Shown: positions 1 through 5,287, numbered from the stretch's first letter. The stretch is DNA of 6,828 nt from Candidatus Curtissbacteria bacterium (GCA_016195765.1 JACPYZ010000050.1:1-6828); one strand, 5' to 3'. Notes: a model not told the origin generated them from the sequence alone. Program-made: numbers and translations.

Positions 1-116
1 TAAAAGTGACTAAAATTTAGTAAGAAACTAATAAGGATAAGCAGTTTCCAATTTACATTTTTCTTACGTTTTTTGCGTCAACCATTTCATGAAAATTATT
101 TAATTTAAAACCTAAG

Positions 117-124
117 AAAGGAGG
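117..124 (+). promoter_or_regulatory. Strong Shine-Dalgarno site of the mini-protein gene
   Basis: AAAGGAGG lies 7 nt before the ATG at 132, a near-perfect anti-SD match at ideal spacing. It fixes the start of the small gene and suggests efficient translation. No convincing -35/-10 pair was found in the AT-rich 1-116. TTTAAT at 99-104 is a possible -10, but no good -35 stands at the right distance. Confidence 0.85.
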
Positions 125-131
125 ATAAAAT

Positions 132-320
132 ATGGGAAAATATGCAATCCTAGCTGTCTTATCAATAGTTACATCTATGGTTCTGACAGTATCAATCGCA
201 TTCGCCCAGACGCCTACCCCAACGGCTACCCCGGTACCAAGCCCAACGGCGAGCCCAACAGCAAGTCCAATGGCAAGCTCAATGCCGAACCAGCCGCCGT
301 CAACTGGCCAAGCTAACTAA
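132..320 (+). CDS. Small secreted Pro/Thr/Ser/Ala-rich protein ending in a sortase-like PPSTG motif
   Basis: This 62-residue protein of unknown function is probably exported. Residues 1-25 look like a signal peptide: Lys3, a hydrophobic stretch at about 5-24, and an AFA/Q cleavage site after Ala25. The mature part of about 37 residues is low complexity (TPTPTATPVP, then SPTA-type tetrapeptides), so it is likely an extended wall or surface peptide. It ends PPSTGQAN, where PPSTG (55-59) resembles an LPxTG-type sorting motif, but no hydrophobic segment or basic tail follows. The start is fixed by the SD at 117-124. The sortase gene follows after 23 bp, so the two are probably co-transcribed and this peptide could be a substrate or partner of that sortase. 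The alternative is that the C-terminal motif is chance in a low-complexity tail. Export is well supported; the role is inference. Confidence 0.75.
   Translation: MGKYAILAVLSIVTSMVLTVSIAFAQTPTPTATPVPSPTASPTASPMASSMPNQPPSTGQAN
240..287 (+). repeat. Four in-frame 12-bp tandem repeats encoding SPTA-like units
   Basis: Four consecutive 12-bp units start at 240, 252, 264 and 276 (agcccaacggcg, agcccaacagca, agtccaatggca, agctcaatgccg). They encode SPTA, SPTA, SPMA and SSMP, residues 37-52 of the mini-protein. Units are in codon phase, so gain or loss of a copy changes length without a frameshift. Divergence grows from the first to the last unit. Confidence 0.85.
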
Positions 321-332
321 ATACAATAGGTC

Positions 333-336
333 GGAG
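333..336 (+). promoter_or_regulatory. Shine-Dalgarno site of the sortase gene
   Basis: GGAG stands 7 nt before the ATG at 344, inside the 23-bp gap after the mini-protein stop. It supports this start and separate translation of the sortase from a shared transcript. Confidence 0.75.
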
Positions 337-343
337 ATTCAAG

Positions 344-937
344 ATGAAAAAAATTATCACAACACTTCTGGTAATTTTTATCTCCGGCCTTATTGGTTTC
401 TATATTGCGAGTAATTACCAGGCCAAAACTCACCAAACGACCGTCCCCATTATTACACCTTCTAAGGTATCCACAGCGCAATCACCAGTCCCAGCCGCAG
501 AGCCACAAACAATGCAAATCCCCTCTCTAAACGTAAAAGCAAAAATAGAAAAGGTTGGCAAAACATCAAGTGGTGCCATGGATATTCCGAGAGATGCTAA
601 CAATGTTGCTTGGTACGAACTGGGTCCAAAACCAGGTGAAAAAGGCAGCGCAGTAATTGCTGGGCATTTTGACAAATCAGATGGCAGCGCAGCAGTTTTT
701 TACAACCTTAGCAATTTGAAACCCCAAGACAAAATAATTGTCACAGACCAAAATGGGAAATCAACAACTTTTATTGTCACTTTTGCAACTGCCTACCCTT
801 TTGCCACTTTTCCTATTGAAAAAGTGTTTGGAAATTCAGATACGGCCAACCTAAATCTAATTACCTGTGCCGGAACTTGGGATGTTAACACCAAAAACTA
901 TTCAAATCGTTATGTAGTATTTTCAAAAGCTTCCTGA
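344..937 (+). CDS. Sortase (class E/F-like transpeptidase)
   Basis: This is a 197-residue membrane-anchored cysteine transpeptidase, a family that cuts sorting motifs and joins proteins to the cell surface. Residues 4-23 form an uncleaved signal anchor, about 25-58 a Pro/Thr/Gln-rich linker, and 59-196 the sortase domain. The catalytic triad is visible: His108 in AVIAGHFD, Cys175 in LITCAGTW, and Arg189 in SNRYVVF. The WYELGPKPGEKGSA stretch (90-103) and NLSNLKPQDKI (121-131) are typical of class E/F enzymes. Length is normal and nothing is missing. The SD GGAG fixes the start. Its neighbour 23 bp upstream encodes a secreted peptide ending in PPSTG, a candidate substrate. It converges with the minus-strand gene ending at 952. 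Family assignment is firm; class and substrate are inferred. Confidence 0.93.
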   Translation: MKKIITTLLVIFISGLIGFYIASNYQAKTHQTTVPIITPSKVSTAQSPVPAAEPQTMQIPSLNVKAKIEKVGKTSSGAMDIPRDANNVAWYELGPKPGEKGSAVIAGHFDKSDGSAAVFYNLSNLKPQDKIIVTDQNGKSTTFIVTFATAYPFATFPIEKVFGNSDTANLNLITCAGTWDVNTKNYSNRYVVFSKAS

Positions 938-941
938 AATT

Positions 942-962
942 AGAAAAAAAATTACTTTTTCT
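942..962. terminator. Possible weak bidirectional terminator between converging genes
   Basis: AGAAAAA (942-948) and TTTTTCT (956-962) form a 7-bp inverted repeat with a 7-nt loop, spanning the end of the sortase transcript and the last codons of the minus-strand gene. Each direction gives a T-rich run on the descending arm. The stem is nearly all A-T, so it is weak; this is a suggestion only. Confidence 0.3.
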
Positions 963-1545
963 TTGTTTTACCAAAAGGAGCGATACTAGGCACAAAAAAT
1001 AAAACGAAAGTTGCAACAAAAGTCGCACCCATTGTAACCACCCACGCCAAAGCGACAGTAACCGCTAACATAAAGGTCCTGTTTTCAACTTCTGCAAGCG
1101 ATCTACCTACAAGCACAAAACCATGCTTATCAGCAGCTCCATAAGAGGCTAAAACCACCGCACTTCTCACACCTACTTTAGGTTGCCACGTAAAGTGAAG
1201 CTCGCCGCGTTTCCGTGCCTCTTCAAAAACGCCAGACGGCACTTCCGGGGTTTTTCCACTAAGTTCAACAGAAGCAGCCACCACTTTACCCGAATCATCA
1301 TAAACAATCACATAAGGAGCTAAACTTTTGCTCATATCAACCAGGTTGCTGGCAGGCACCATTGCTTGCGCAGAGTAACCTTTCTCAAGATAAACAACCG
1401 TATCTCGGGCAATCTGAATTTGCGGGTCATTCGCGCTCTGCCTGTAGTTCTGATGAACTGTAATGTAAACAAGAGCGGATAGAGCAGTAATGGCAATAGC
1501 AAGCGGGATCCAAAACTGAAGAAATCTAAAAACCGATTTAATCAC
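952..1545 (-). CDS. Conserved two-TM membrane protein with one extracytoplasmic sensor-like domain, function unknown
   Basis: This 197-residue protein has TM1 at about 11-30, an outside domain at about 31-155, TM2 at about 157-185 and a short basic tail (GKTKKK). The segments QNYRQSANDPQIQIA (32-46), SLAPYVIVYDDSGKVVA (74-90), FTWQPKVGVRSAVV (118-131) and HGFVLVGRSLAEVENR (141-156) look well conserved. I recall similar unnamed proteins in unrelated bacteria but cannot name a family with certainty. The layout is that of a histidine-kinase or chemoreceptor sensor module (TM, PAS/Cache-like domain, TM), but no HAMP, kinase or other output domain follows. The start is GTG at 1545-1543, supported by homology-like sequence right after it and by an extended -10 box 6 nt upstream; there is no SD. 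It is divergent from the VanW-like gene and converges with the sortase, so it stands alone. It may be an accessory sensor or a surface protein. Confidence 0.8.
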   Translation of the reverse strand: MIKSVFRFLQFWIPLAIAITALSALVYITVHQNYRQSANDPQIQIARDTVVYLEKGYSAQAMVPASNLVDMSKSLAPYVIVYDDSGKVVAASVELSGKTPEVPSGVFEEARKRGELHFTWQPKVGVRSAVVLASYGAADKHGFVLVGRSLAEVENRTFMLAVTVALAWVVTMGATFVATFVLFFVPSIAPFGKTKKK

Positions 1546-1551
1546 AGCTAA

Positions 1552-1560
1552 AGTATAACA
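1552..1560 (-). promoter_or_regulatory. Extended -10 promoter of the two-TM protein, probably leaderless
   Basis: On the minus strand TGT precedes TATACT (1557-1552), an extended -10 with 5 of 6 consensus bases. TTAGCT (6 nt) follows, then the GTG start at 1545. Transcription would begin at or within a base or two of the start codon. No good -35 is seen, and no SD, which fits a leaderless mRNA. Confidence 0.6.
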
Positions 1561-1582
1561 CCCAGAAAACCGTTGCGATAAC

Positions 1583-1593
1583 TCAACAATTGA
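1583..1593. repeat. Inverted repeat TCAA-n3-TTGA over the -35 box, possible operator half
   Basis: TCAA (1583-1586) and TTGA (1590-1593) are separated by CAA. The right arm overlaps the -35 box TTGACT at 1590-1595. A similar element, CTCAA-A-TTGAG, lies downstream at 1625-1635. Confidence 0.35.
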
Positions 1594-1618
1594 CTTTTAG
1601 CCACAAAAATGGTACTAT
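1590..1618 (+). promoter_or_regulatory. Sigma70-type promoter of the VanW-like gene
   Basis: TTGACT (1590-1595, 5 of 6) and TACTAT (1613-1618, 4 of 6) are spaced by exactly 17 bp. The expected transcript start near 1625 leaves a leader of about 19 nt carrying SD GAGG. This is the best classical promoter in the window. Confidence 0.7.
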
Positions 1619-1624
1619 AGGCCA

Positions 1625-1635
1625 CTCAAATTGAG
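1625..1635. repeat. Inverted repeat CTCAA-A-TTGAG over the transcript start and SD, possible operator half
   Basis: CTCAA (1625-1629) and TTGAG (1631-1635) are perfect arms around one base. The right arm shares bases with the SD GAGG at 1633-1636, which is 7 nt before the ATG at 1644. It is related in sequence to the repeat at 1583-1593, with centres 42 bp apart. Confidence 0.35.
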
Positions 1636-1643
1636 GCATTCCT

Positions 1644-2408
1644 ATGCTTAACCTCCTTGCCCTTCTGGCCACAATTCCATTCCTAAATAGCACACAAATC
1701 GTGCCTAAACTGCCACAAATCACGCCTATGCCCGAGGTGCTAGCCAGCCACGCTTTTTCATTAAATAATCGCTACGACAATAAGTATGTAAGCGACGTTT
1801 TTAAAGATAATATTCTTCTAAATCTAGCCTATATGGACGGCAGTGTTAAAAGCTCTCAACAGGTAAATTGGACACAGGTCGAACAACCTTTTGAATACCA
1901 TTTCAAACTGTCCCCTAACGAGACTTTTGCCTTCCACGATCAAGTTCTACCTAAGTACAGCACAAGCGTCAAAAGAACCACAAATGCCCACTTCAACTCA
2001 ATAGAAGGTTTTAAATCAGACGGTTACCTAATTGGCGACGGCGTCTGCCATTTGGCTTCCTTGATGTATTGGACCGCCAAGGATGCCGGTCTTGCAACAG
2101 AAGCCCCCACAAACCACGACTTTATGAAAATCAACGAGATTCCCAAAGAAGAAGGGGTAGCCATTTTTGCAAGCCCCGGCAATTATGCAACCAGCGCAAG
2201 CCAACTGCAACTTTTGCCGGCGGCTGTTTTTGGTGTACAGAAGCCGTTTTCAAACGCCTCAAGGGCGTTGAATCTGTCGTTTCTGGTTACGCTGGCAGCC
2301 AGGTCGAAAACCCCACTTACCAACGAGTCTCTTCTGGTTCAACTGGTGCAGCAGAAGCGATCCAGCTTAAATTTGATCCAAAAAGGATCAGCTACGAAAA
2401 ACTTCTAG
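1644..2408 (+). CDS. VanW-like protein, C-terminally disrupted: homology ends at residue 187
   Basis: The open frame is 254 codons, but only residues 1-187 look like a VanW family protein (named after a vancomycin-resistance cluster gene; biochemical role unknown, often secreted or wall-linked). A hydrophobic N-terminus (1-14) may be a signal sequence. The family core is clear: FEYHFKLSPNETFAFHD (83-99), TNAHFNSIEGFKSDGYLIGDGVCHLAS (113-139) and APTNHDF (154-160). After SASQ (184-187) the expected NLYITNN-like closing strands are absent. Instead the DNA encodes the start of MsrA in the -1 frame, and residues 188-254 are out-of-frame translation of that gene. SD GAGG and a good promoter support the start. 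About 30 C-terminal VanW residues seem lost by deletion or by joining of unrelated sequence, so function is doubtful. Chimeric assembly is the main alternative. Confidence 0.8.
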   Translation: MLNLLALLATIPFLNSTQIVPKLPQITPMPEVLASHAFSLNNRYDNKYVSDVFKDNILLNLAYMDGSVKSSQQVNWTQVEQPFEYHFKLSPNETFAFHDQVLPKYSTSVKRTTNAHFNSIEGFKSDGYLIGDGVCHLASLMYWTAKDAGLATEAPTNHDFMKINEIPKEEGVAIFASPGNYATSASQLQLLPAAVFGVQKPFSNASRALNLSFLVTLAARSKTPLTNESLLVQLVQQKRSSLNLIQKGSATKNF

Positions 2409-2740
2409 AAATATTCTGGGCCACCCACGACCCAACCACTCTAAACAGACAAGGCGCAGATAGTGGCACCCAATATCGTTCCTCGATTTTTTACCAAAAT
2501 GAGACTCAAAAGCAGGCAGCTGAAAAGTCAAAAGAAGAAATGGACAGATCAGGTAAAATGCCAAGCACAATCGTGACAGAAATTATCCCTTTAAAAAATT
2601 TCTCCAAAGCAGAAGATTATCACCAAAATTACTACGAGCTTAACAAAAACAGCAACCCCTATTGCTCTATCGTTATCGACCCTAAAATTGAAAAGTTAAT
2701 CCACTTGTTCAACGATCAAATCAAGGAAGAATACAAGTAA
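2069..2740 (+). CDS. msrA: Peptide-methionine (S)-S-oxide reductase MsrA, lacking a native start (homology from 2198)
   Basis: MsrA reduces methionine S-sulfoxide in oxidised proteins, normally in the cytoplasm with thioredoxin. The frame opens at TTG 2069, but residues 1-43 are out-of-frame VanW-like sequence; the reductase begins at Lys44 (base 2198) and runs to residue 223. Motifs are GGCFWC (51-56, catalytic Cys53), VVSGYAG (70-76), TGAAE (92-96, Glu96), HDPTT (120-124), DSGTQYRS (131-138), DYHQNYY (183-189) and NPYC (196-199, probable resolving Cys199). Almost the whole enzyme is present, but its own ATG and SD are missing and no in-frame start occurs between 2069 and the catalytic motif. 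The usual TGHAE is TGAAE (His to Ala). It overlaps the VanW-like frame by 340 bp in the -1 frame, which is not a natural arrangement. It could be silent, or made by frameshifting or weak initiation. The stop is 1 bp from the converging receiver gene. Confidence 0.85.
   Translation: MDRQGCRSCNRSPHKPRLYENQRDSQRRRGSHFCKPRQLCNQRKPTATFAGGCFWCTEAVFKRLKGVESVVSGYAGSQVENPTYQRVSSGSTGAAEAIQLKFDPKRISYEKLLEIFWATHDPTTLNRQGADSGTQYRSSIFYQNETQKQAAEKSKEEMDRSGKMPSTIVTEIIPLKNFSKAEDYHQNYYELNKNSNPYCSIVIDPKIEKLIHLFNDQIKEEYK
2198..2204. other. Junction between VanW-like and msrA sequence (candidate breakpoint, possible microhomology)
   Basis: AAGCCAA is read as the end of SASQ in the VanW frame and as the start of KPT in the MsrA frame. 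VanW homology stops and MsrA homology starts within these bases, with a -1 frame change. A short shared sequence such as this could have mediated a deletion, or a false join in assembly. The microhomology itself is inferred, because the parental sequences are not visible. Confidence 0.6.
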
Positions 2741-2741
2741 T

Positions 2742-3107
2742 TTAATGGCTTGTGGGAAGCACTGCTTTAAGTTTAGCAAGCAAAACGTCGATCTTAAACG
2801 GCTTTAGTAAAAAACCATCAGCCCCCATCTTCGCAGCCTTGCTGGCAACATTATCAAGAGCAGAAACTACTATAACTGGAATCTTCGCCGTTTCTTCTTT
2901 TTTCTTTAAAAGAAAAATTATCTCTTCTCCACCTATTCCCGGCATTCTAATGTCAAGTAAGATAACATCAGGTTTAAAGCCTAAAACCTTTTTTTCAATT
3001 CCGCGTCCATTATCAACAATAACAACCTCATAACCGTTTTCTGTGAGGATTATTTCAATAACTCCAGAAATTCCGCTATCATCTTCACATACTAAAACTT
3101 TTTTCAT
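2742..3107 (-). CDS. Stand-alone response regulator receiver protein
   Basis: This 121-residue CheY-like protein accepts phosphate from a histidine kinase. The acidic pocket is Glu8-Asp9-Asp10, the phosphate acceptor is Asp52 in VILLDIRMPG, the switch Ser is Ser82 in VIVVSA, the aromatic switch is Phe99, and the conserved Lys is Lys102 in LLKPF. The domain is complete and ends at about residue 118 with no DNA-binding or enzymatic output, so it must act by binding another protein or pass phosphate on. Its ATG (3107) overlaps the kinase stop as ATGA, so the pair is translationally coupled and the kinase is the obvious partner. A weak SD-like AAGAAG lies inside the end of the kinase gene. Its stop lies 1 bp from the msrA stop, leaving no room for a separate terminator. 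Confidence 0.93.
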   Translation of the reverse strand: MKKVLVCEDDSGISGVIEIILTENGYEVVIVDNGRGIEKKVLGFKPDVILLDIRMPGIGGEEIIFLLKKKEETAKIPVIVVSALDNVASKAAKMGADGFLLKPFKIDVLLAKLKAVLPTSH

Positions 3108-4582
3108 GAGCTTCTTGGTAACATTAGGGAAAAAGTTGAACCCTTGCCCCTTGTGCTAGAAACCGATATCTGACCATTGTGCTGCTTAACAATCTCTGCA
3201 CATATAAAAAGGCCTAGTCCAAGTCCAGAAAAACTTTGTCTGACCCTAGTTTTGGCTTGGAAAAAACGGTCAAATATGTGTTTAATATCTGCTCTATCAA
3301 TTCCTATCCCAAAATCCTGAACTCTTAAAGTTACATTTTTTTTGTTTTGGGCCAAAGTAACAATTACACTATCCGATTTTGGAGAATATTTAATCGCGTT
3401 GGAAATCAAATTCGTTACAACCTGGGTAATTCGAAATCTATCAACCCTCACAATCACATTTGTCTTGTTTTCAAAAATAATCTGATGGTGATTGCTAATC
3501 TTATTCATATCCTCAACGATATCCTGCACCAGCAGATTAAATTTTACCCTTTCTTTATGAAGATCTAACTTGCCGCTTTGGATCCTTGAAACATCAAGCA
3601 GGTTAAAAACCAAACTTGAAAGCCTTTTAATTTGTTCTCCCATCCTTTCTAGATAAAGCAACGCCTTCGCATCACCTTCTTTTTTAAAACGCATGCTCAG
3701 AAGCTCTGTGTAGCTGCTAATCGTAGTCAGAGGTGTCTTAAGCTCATGACTTGCAATACTTATAAAATCATCTTTTCTTCGTTCATGCGCTTCTCTTTCT
3801 GCAACTACAGCCGCAAAAAACATCGAAGTTAAACTCATCACACCAATAAAACCTTGCAGGTACAAAAGTTCGCGGCTGACATTGTCAAGCGCGTACGGGC
3901 TAAAACCCTCAATAGTTCCCCAAATTGCAACTATCGAAAAAGCAAAAACAGCGCTGACCCCTCCTCTTTGGCCAAAACGCATCGCAGCCCAAATAATTAA
4001 AGGAAATACAAAATAAAGAATTGTCACACCCTTTGGAATAAACCCAAAAACGTTCGTAAAAACCAAAAGCCCCACAAGAATTACTAAAGTTGATATAAAA
4101 ATTGCCTCCGCAAACCTTTTAAAAGTAACATTCCCAAAGTGCAAGCTCATCCAAACCAGAATGAGTGGAAAAACCGTCAAATCAGAAAGCATATCGCCAA
4201 CCCACCAAGCCAAAAACGTCAAGCCCCAAGTTGAAAAAGTAATAACTCGCCCGGCAAACAAAGTAAACGTCCCAATAGTCGCACTTATCAATGTGCTGGC
4301 AATAGCACCTAAAAAAACCAGAGCCAAAACGTCTTTGACACGATCAAGGCTTCTTCTAAAGTGCGTCCTTTTAAGCAAGTAAGCACCTATTACCACCTCA
4401 AGAGTGTTACCAAGAGCAATTCCCGCAGCAACCGCTGGCAATGCTCCATTTAAATAATTAACTGCAAATGCACCAAGAAATACGGCCAAAGAAAAACGGT
4501 AACCAAAAAGACGAGTACAAATAAGGCTTAAATCTGCTATCGTTAAAGTATGCCTGCAGCAGAAGCCGCACTCCCTCTTCAA
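3104..4582 (-). CDS. MASE1-domain sensor histidine kinase, N-terminus apparently truncated
   Basis: This membrane histidine kinase, 492 codons from a TTG, has a multi-spanning MASE1 sensor at about 17-260 (FLGAFAVNYLNGALPAV, GNTLEVVIGAYLL, WWVGD at 126-130). The HisKA helix follows with His279 in SHELKTP. The ATPase domain has the N box NLISNAIKYSP (391-401), G1 DFGIGI (423-428), the F box FDRFF (437-441) and G2 GLGLGL (453-458). All catalytic parts are present. MASE1 usually opens with a helix and a WPxxG motif before the segment matching LSLICTRLFGYR (18-29); here residues 1-16 do not resemble it and an in-frame TAA directly precedes the TTG (4583-4585). About 35-40 residues therefore seem missing. 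The TTG start has no SD and lies 33 bp inside the opposing gene at 4550. The kinase is coupled to the receiver by an ATGA overlap. The ligand is unknown. Confidence 0.9.
   Translation of the reverse strand: MKRECGFCCRHTLTIADLSLICTRLFGYRFSLAVFLGAFAVNYLNGALPAVAAGIALGNTLEVVIGAYLLKRTHFRRSLDRVKDVLALVFLGAIASTLISATIGTFTLFAGRVITFSTWGLTFLAWWVGDMLSDLTVFPLILVWMSLHFGNVTFKRFAEAIFISTLVILVGLLVFTNVFGFIPKGVTILYFVFPLIIWAAMRFGQRGGVSAVFAFSIVAIWGTIEGFSPYALDNVSRELLYLQGFIGVMSLTSMFFAAVVAEREAHERRKDDFISIASHELKTPLTTISSYTELLSMRFKKEGDAKALLYLERMGEQIKRLSSLVFNLLDVSRIQSGKLDLHKERVKFNLLVQDIVEDMNKISNHHQIIFENKTNVIVRVDRFRITQVVTNLISNAIKYSPKSDSVIVTLAQNKKNVTLRVQDFGIGIDRADIKHIFDRFFQAKTRVRQSFSGLGLGLFICAEIVKQHNGQISVSSTRGKGSTFSLMLPRSS
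4535..4543 (+). promoter_or_regulatory. Possible extended -10 promoter of the 4550 gene, leaderless layout
   Basis: TGC precedes TATCGT (4538-4543, 4 of 6 consensus bases); TAAAGT (6 nt) follows, then ATG at 4550. No SD is present at a usable distance. The spacing is the same as at 1552-1560 and 6278-6286. The box is weaker than the other two and lies inside the kinase coding end. Confidence 0.4.
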
Positions 4583-5284
4583 TTACCCGAGCAACAATCA
4601 AACCCAAGTACCAACCCTATCAGTGAAAAACTAAGTACCCTACTCACCAAACTTCACCTTAAACACAAAACAGAACCAGAAGATGCACTCGCAGAAATTG
4701 CCCAATTGGGCGTACAAAAATCCGAAGCTGCCCCCGCAAACATTCAAGCCGTTACTGATATTGTTGAAAATACTTCTCTATTTCGAAAATGCCATGCCAA
4801 AATGGATCACATAATCACTCATATTAAAGAGAACCCTCTTGAACTTGCTGGCACGCTTATTCCCATAAGCTTAGGGGCCGCAGCAATTGTCGGGAATACA
4901 TCAATTAACCCAGATATGCTAGATTCTTTACCCCCGGCCCTCCTGGGCCGGCTTGCACTCGTAACTGGCGCCGGTTTCATATCAGCAGATAGAACCAAAG
5001 GTAGCGTTAAAAGAAAGATAGCCGCTGGTGTTGCAGGTGCCGCAGGTGGTGTAATTGCTTCCGAATTACTAGAAAGATTTGCGCCAGGAGGCGAGCACAT
5101 AAATACAGGCATCTCCTTCACAGATGAGCCAGCTACAATAGGCGCACTAGTTATCAACGCCAGAAGGAAGCGTAAAATGCAGTTAAATACAGCCGAGAAT
5201 GCTACGCCAAAATTGAGAAAAAAGTCAGATATACTAGCCCCTCGCGGCCGCACTCTTATCCAAACAAGTTTAAAACCAAGATAA
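4550..5284 (+). CDS. Unrecognised Ala/Gly-rich membrane-type protein
   Basis: I do not recognise this 244-residue protein. Residues 1-25 are Pro/Gln/Ala-rich without a signal peptide. About 26-95 is polar and probably helical (SEKLSTLLTKLHLKHK, DALAEIAQLG). Hydrophobic stretches follow at about 97-115 (LELAGTLIPISLGAAAIVG), 128-146 and 157-174 (IAAGVAGAAGGVIASELL); the last two are Ala/Gly-rich and may form a packed hairpin. The C-terminal third is basic (RRKRK at 205-209, KLRKK at 221-225, PRGR at 231-234) and would stay in the cytoplasm. Start ATG 4550 has no SD and sits 6 nt after a possible -10 box. The first 33 bp overlap the opposing kinase frame, and the stop is 3 bp from the converging AI-2E gene stop. 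It may be a small integral membrane protein with a nucleic-acid- or lipid-binding tail, but no function can be given. A reverse-strand frame overlaps it, but this one has the more protein-like composition. Confidence 0.65.
   Translation: MPAAEAALPLQLPEQQSNPSTNPISEKLSTLLTKLHLKHKTEPEDALAEIAQLGVQKSEAAPANIQAVTDIVENTSLFRKCHAKMDHIITHIKENPLELAGTLIPISLGAAAIVGNTSINPDMLDSLPPALLGRLALVTGAGFISADRTKGSVKRKIAAGVAGAAGGVIASELLERFAPGGEHINTGISFTDEPATIGALVINARRKRKMQLNTAENATPKLRKKSDILAPRGRTLIQTSLKPR
4934..4951. repeat. GC-only perfect hairpin inside the 4550 gene
   Basis: CCGGCCC (4934-4940) and GGGCCGG (4945-4951) pair perfectly across a TCCT loop. Seven G-C pairs in a row are striking in this AT-rich sequence. 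The hairpin codes for part of LPPALLGRL and has no T-tract, so it is not an intrinsic terminator. Confidence 0.7.
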
Positions 5285-5287
5285 TGT

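Noticed and set aside
1..131. A promoter or the end of an upstream gene in the leader
   Set aside because: No -35/-10 pair with acceptable spacing and no coding signal could be supported.
430..675. Minus-strand open frame inside the sortase gene
   Set aside because: It is antisense to a clear sortase domain and shows no domain or RBS of its own.
2069..2235. Programmed -1 frameshift producing a VanW-MsrA fusion
   Set aside because: The frames fit a -1 shift, but no X XXY YYZ heptamer in the zero frame was found before the catalytic motif, and VanW would still lack its C-terminal strands.
2733..2753. ACAAG/CTTGT stem between msrA and the receiver as a terminator
   Set aside because: The stem is only 5 bp with an 11-nt loop and has no T-tract on either side.
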